Below are positions 21,401 to 24,766 of a stretch of DNA of 24,766 bases, piece after piece; within the stretch, counting starts at the first letter, position 1, and each line of letters begins with the position of its first letter. The notes under the pieces were generated by a model. The model was not told the DNA's origin. It was given only the letters and a program-made list of their open reading frames with translations, and ran no database searches. The DNA is from Haplosporangium gracile (taxonomy: Eukaryota > Mortierellomycota > Mortierellomycetes > Mortierellales > Mortierellaceae). The translations under genes were made by a program, and so were the position numbers. The stretch covers positions 1 to 24,766 of the forward strand of contig JAAAUF010000633.1 of NCBI GenBank assembly GCA_015499985.1. Direction: 5' to 3'.

Positions 21401-21888
21401 ATTTTCGTCAACGCACTCTTAGTTGGTCTGGGTAACCATCGCCTTCTCACTAATTTCCCCCGTTGTTCATAAGTATTTCTGAACAGATCTATTCCCACGC
21501 ACCCAAACTTTTTTAAGCAAAGGTAACCGGATCCCTGTATTGCACACATACGTAACACACCCTCAATGAAATTGTTCCCATATTCACGCTAATAGCTCAA
21601 CTTACGACGCAAGTATGCATCTACCGCTCCCCACACCCACAAGTTTGCGCACTCTTTTTGCGCGTTGCGCGTCATGCTCCCGTGCAATTTTTGTTGTTCT
21701 CGATACAAAGCATATCTGGTTGTGTTTGGCAAACAGACAGACAGACAGACAAAGATTTACTTGATCTCGACATATCCGCCAAAGGTATATTCCTTGAGGT
21801 CGGGGGTTATGGTGAGGGTGTAGTGGGAGGGGGTGACGTTGGTAGGGAGGACCACGCGGTCAGGGTTGGTGGGGGTCTTTTTGCACAT
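18463..21888 (-). CDS. APE2: M1-family zinc aminopeptidase (AAP1/APE2 type), complete
   Basis: The CDS is complement(join(18463..20478, 20612..20996, 21100..21189, 21761..21888)), 872 residues; yeast Aap1 and Ape2 are similar in size. It removes N-terminal residues from peptides using one zinc ion. The exopeptidase motif GAMEN is at about 276-280. The zinc site HELAHQW begins at H312, and the second zinc-ligand Glu is E335 in WLNEGFA, giving the exact HEXXH-X18-E spacing. The SYSKGASVIRML segment carries the expected transition-state Tyr. The ERAP1-like C-terminal helical domain follows. No signal peptide precedes MCKKTPTNPDRVVLP, so a cytosolic enzyme is likely. The first intron, 571 bp, is far longer than the others (103 and 133 bp). 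The frame is open upstream to an ATG at 22092, but that extension is pyrimidine-derived Phe/Leu/Ser sequence and was not used. A tandem paralogue lies 1.5 kb upstream. Orthology to Ape2 rather than Aap1 is not resolved. Confidence 0.95.
21190..21760 (-). other. Long first intron of the complete aminopeptidase gene
   Basis: This 571-bp intron joins residues encoding VEI-N-IDI with a GTAAAT donor and CCATAG acceptor. The other introns in the window are 93-222 bp. It contains an (ACAG)n run at 21733-21750 close to the donor and pyrimidine-rich stretches. No extra exon is needed for a continuous family alignment. First introns often carry regulatory sequence, but nothing specific is recognised. 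Confidence 0.7.
21733..21750. repeat. (ACAG)n tetranucleotide repeat
   Basis: About 4.5 uninterrupted ACAG units lie 10 bases from the donor of the long aminopeptidase intron. It is a simple repeat. Confidence 0.85.
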
Positions 21889-23380
21889 TGCTGGCGAAGG
21901 TTGTGAAAGAATGAAAGTAGGAAGAGGAGAGGAGAGTAATGAATGAATGAGTGAACAAGAAATACAAAGACGATAAAAGAACAAGAAAAGGAGAAGAAAG
22001 AAAGGCGGAACGAATGTTGAAGGGAGAAGGAAAGAACGAAAGAAGGTAAGAAGGGAAAAGAAAAAAGGAGAGAAGAGAAGGGGTTGCGACACTTTTTAAA
22101 TACCCCAGGCAAGACTGTCCAATCTCGCACCATGGGAAATCTTTCTCTGGACTGCTCCCTTTGTTCCCAGTAGATATAAAAAAAAAAAAAAGGCGACGTT
22201 GGCTCGGTGGAACCAAAAGAGGCATCGATCCATGCCTACTCACCCAAAAACGCCATCTTCGTCGCCAATGGGCCACTTGTTTTTCGTCTTTGTATAGCTT
22301 TGCAGTTCCTTTCACAGCCACCGCCGACTCTCTTCGATCAATCATCTTCGCCGTTCCCAACACACCCCAGCTTACTGACAGATTTAAACCGAGTGCAGCG
22401 TCCCATGTGGATCGCAATGCAAGAGATATACACATGAAAGAAACGTATCAGCACAGTCGAATCCAATGAAACCCAATCCTTGCTTGACTGTTGCAAACCC
22501 AATTGCAATGAAAATAATATGTAGGTGTGCTCCTGGGAAAAAATCAGTTGCTTCAATCGGAGAGTAGGGTTTCAAATATTCAGGTACAAGAGATGAAAAG
22601 CGTCACCAACTAGCGTGAATTGTTCACACACTTTGTTGTCGCCGATACACGATACCCTTACACCGATTATGACCACTTTTGTGCTGCATTCTCTTGCATT
22701 TGCAGACCCTTCTTCAACCCCTTCAGCATCTTCCCTCCTCCCCAACACAAGGTTCTCTGGATCACTTTTCTCAGGAGAAAGATGTTGATCATCGATACGA
22801 GAGCATCGCTCTCAACAATCTTCTTTCCCTATCCCTGCTGACTGCACAGTGGCTTCTATGGTATTCTTTTTCCCACGATTTTCCCTTGCTCCCCTAGCCA
22901 AGTCTCACCTCGCCTCATTCCCACTACGTTGTCAGATGATCATTCAGTTATCCTTGGCGTTCGTGTGAACCTCATGAAAACCAAAAAAGGGAACCATAAA
23001 AAAATGACAAAAAGGCGGTTGTCTCCATTCGTTGCTGTTGATAGTTAATCGAATTAACAGGCTTGAACTTTTGCCTCCCCTTGTATTCCATGAGTTGCAG
23101 CAATAACAACAAGAGAAAAAAAAGTGTGAAAAAAGTGTAGTTTCATCTCATAGTTCTGTCCTCTTTCCTCATACGCCGCTCTTAGGTGGTTCTTCCCGCC
23201 TTCACTCGAGGAGACTTCTGAGCATGTATGCTATTTGTGTGCCGTTTTTCGCCCCCATTTCACATTCAAGGCTAATGAATCGAATAATGGCATACATTCT
23301 GTGTTTCATTTAAATAGCCATTTTTCTGCATTCGCTATGCTAACATAACCACCACCACCTGCATCACAAGGAAATACTTG
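21889..23380. other. Spacer between tandem aminopeptidase genes; promoter of the downstream copy
   Basis: At about 21900-22090 the plus strand is GA rich, meaning CT rich in the sense of the aminopeptidase gene, as at its leader. Beyond 22100 there is no conserved protein frame. A plus-strand frame at 22679-22897 is mildly protein-like and is described under findings. The part near 23380 must hold the 3' end of the upstream paralogue; no canonical AATAAA was found close to its stop. Confidence 0.5.
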
Positions 23381-24766
23381 TTAGTATCCCTGCTCAACCA
23401 ACCAGGACTCAAGAGCAGCGCCATCTCTGGCAACCCACTTGCTACGGATCCTCAGTCCTTCCTTAGCCTGCTCCAAGTCGCGCTCAAAGTCCTTGGTATC
23501 CTTGTCAACAAAGAATTCTTCCAAATCCTTCAACACCGCAGGGTCTGCCATCTTATTAATGGGGATCTTGATACAGTAACCCAACATGCCCATGTTGCCA
23601 GTGTATCTGTCAACAACAGTCTGCCAGTTAGCTTTGATCCAGTGCCAAGCCGCATGACGAGCTCCAATGTTAGTCGACAATCCCGAAAGGATGTAAGGGA
23701 AGTCCTGAGGACGGACGTCGTCCGAGAGAGCAAACTCAAAGACGCGTTGGATCAACTCCTCTCCATGGACAGCACTTCCAATCGCGGTGAGGGCCATGAC
23801 TTGCTGATCCTGCTTGGGCGTCGTCTTGTAGTAATGCAACACCTGCTCAAATTCCTTGACGCCTCCGTGCGACATGGCAACCTCAAACGCTGTCCTGCGG
23901 ATCGTGGGGTGCAACGCCTTGGTCTGGTCGGCGCCCTCCTGCATGAACAACGCAAATCGTCGCTGGGCCTCTTTGACAGTCTCCTCATGACGCGATCGGC
24001 CGGCGCACGAGACAATGACTCCACGGAGAAGACTTGTCAAATGGTCCTCGCCCTCGGGGAATTCCCAGCCGAGCTCTTGAACCAGATTATGGACGAGCTT
24101 GCGCTGGAAGTGCTGGATCGCGCGGTGGGCACGGTCGTTGACGCTGAACAATTGGGTAATGTTGTCCAACTTGGCGAGCAAAAGGTCCCACACACTAAAG
24201 TGCCGCAAATCAATAAGAGCCATAAATATCGAGTTAGAAATCTATTCACGTTCGTCCAAAACATATGCGGCGTAATTAAAAAAGCAACTTACACGTAGGC
24301 CTTCTCATTCTTGTAGTACTGGATCAAGTCCAAGAGACGGTCAACACCGCTGTGACCCGAAGTGGCCAAGCTGGATTGGTCAGCCAAGAGACCAGCACGG
24401 TCAGCAACGCCAATGTCGGCACGGCCTGCAAGGATGGCCTGTCCGATCTGGCGGATGGCGCTCGAGGGATAGTTGGTACGGAAGACTCCGGTAAAGCTCT
24501 TGTTGACCAAGTAGAAGGCCTCGCCGTCCTTCTGGGCAGTTGGTTTCTCAAAGGTCAACTCGCGCGTCTTCAAAGTCTGGTTAGCATCGAGGATTGAGGT
24601 AGGCTTGGGAGAGACACCGAGAGGAACCCACCAGACGGTCTGGTCCTCCTCCTCGGTGGTGTCATTGGTTGACAGGAAGCGGTGCTGCTCAACCTTAACA
24701 TGAGTCTCGGTCTCGGTGACGTTGAGGATAGGGATACCGATGACACGGGTCCAGGTGTTCATGAAC
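23381..24766 (-). CDS. APE2: M1-family zinc aminopeptidase paralogue, 3' part, cut by the window edge
   Basis: The visible CDS is complement(join(23381..24194, 24293..>24766)). It begins inside FMNTWTRVIGIPI, which also occurs in the neighbouring complete gene, and runs through VWWVPLGVSPKP, FRTNYPSSAI, DRAGLLAD, LGWEFPEGEDHLTS and PKQDQQVMAL to a C-terminal WLVEQGY. This is the beta-sandwich and C-terminal helical part. The catalytic GAMEN and HEXXH region lies outside the window, so activity cannot be judged. It is clearly homologous along its whole length to the gene at 18463-21888 but has many substitutions, so the duplication is not recent. It carries a 98-bp intron (24195-24292, GTAAGT donor, TTTAG acceptor) that splits a Val codon where the neighbour is uninterrupted. 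The frame is intact with no premature stop, which argues for a functional gene. Confidence 0.93.

Noticed and set aside
21886..22092. Upstream in-frame hydrophobic extension of the aminopeptidase that looks like a signal anchor
   Set aside because: The sequence is a CT-rich leader giving Phe/Leu/Ser. The ATG at 21888 starts directly at the family N-terminus. A membrane-anchored isoform is not excluded but is unsupported.
23378..24298. 306-codon plus-strand ORF opposite the second aminopeptidase
   Set aside because: It is the antisense shadow of a conserved coding exon. The minus-strand frame has clear family motifs and the plus frame has none.
1..24766. tRNA, rRNA, spliceosomal RNA, transposon and CRISPR signatures
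   Set aside because: A visual scan of both strands found no GTTCGANTCC-type T-arm, no rRNA or U6-like block, no transposase motif or terminal repeats, and no spaced direct repeats. Box C/D-like fragments (ATGATGA near 1117, CTGA near 1253) are too far apart and lack terminal stems.

Overview
The window looks like nuclear DNA of an early-diverging fungus, most plausibly Mortierellomycotina or a related Mucoromycota lineage. The genes are interrupted by short GT-AG introns (mostly 90-220 bp) with CTAAC/CTGAC-like branch points. Coding regions are C-ending-codon rich, spacers are A/T rich with long pyrimidine tracts, and the products include eukaryotic RNA polymerase I subunit A12, a fungal PSP1-domain protein and AAP1/APE2-type aminopeptidases. 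A nuclear ClpP gene argues against budding or fission yeast. The lineage assignment is an inference.

Layout. 1-5415 is almost gene-free: weak coding-like islands at the left edge and near 1180-1260, a (AG)n microsatellite, a long CT-rich tract (3243-3660), one doubtful small ORF (3725-3964, minus) and a strong splice-acceptor-like site just before the first real gene. 5416-8844 (+) is a three-exon gene for a 1080-residue protein with a Ser/Thr-rich N-terminal head, seven predicted membrane segments and a ~670-residue low-complexity tail. I do not recognise its family. 9282-10324 (-) is RPA12 in five exons. It shares a 260-bp divergent spacer with 10585-12104 (+), mitochondrial CLPP in six exons, one of which is only 6 nt. 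12644-16023 (-) is a three-exon PSP1-domain protein, convergent with CLPP. 16024-18462 is a gene-free spacer with simple repeats and an inverted repeat. 18463-21888 (-) is a complete M1 zinc aminopeptidase in four exons. After a 1.5-kb spacer, 23381-24766 (-) holds the 3' part of a tandem M1 aminopeptidase paralogue that runs off the right edge and has an intron its neighbour lacks.

The genes are mostly housekeeping: rRNA transcription, mitochondrial proteolysis, peptide trimming and a putative RNA-linked regulator. There is no sign of an operon, mobile element, CRISPR array, tRNA or rRNA gene. The most novel-looking element is the seven-membrane-segment protein. The best-supported structural oddity is the 6-nt CLPP micro-exon. 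Gene models were built by hand from splice signals and protein conservation. Nothing was confirmed by transcripts or database search.
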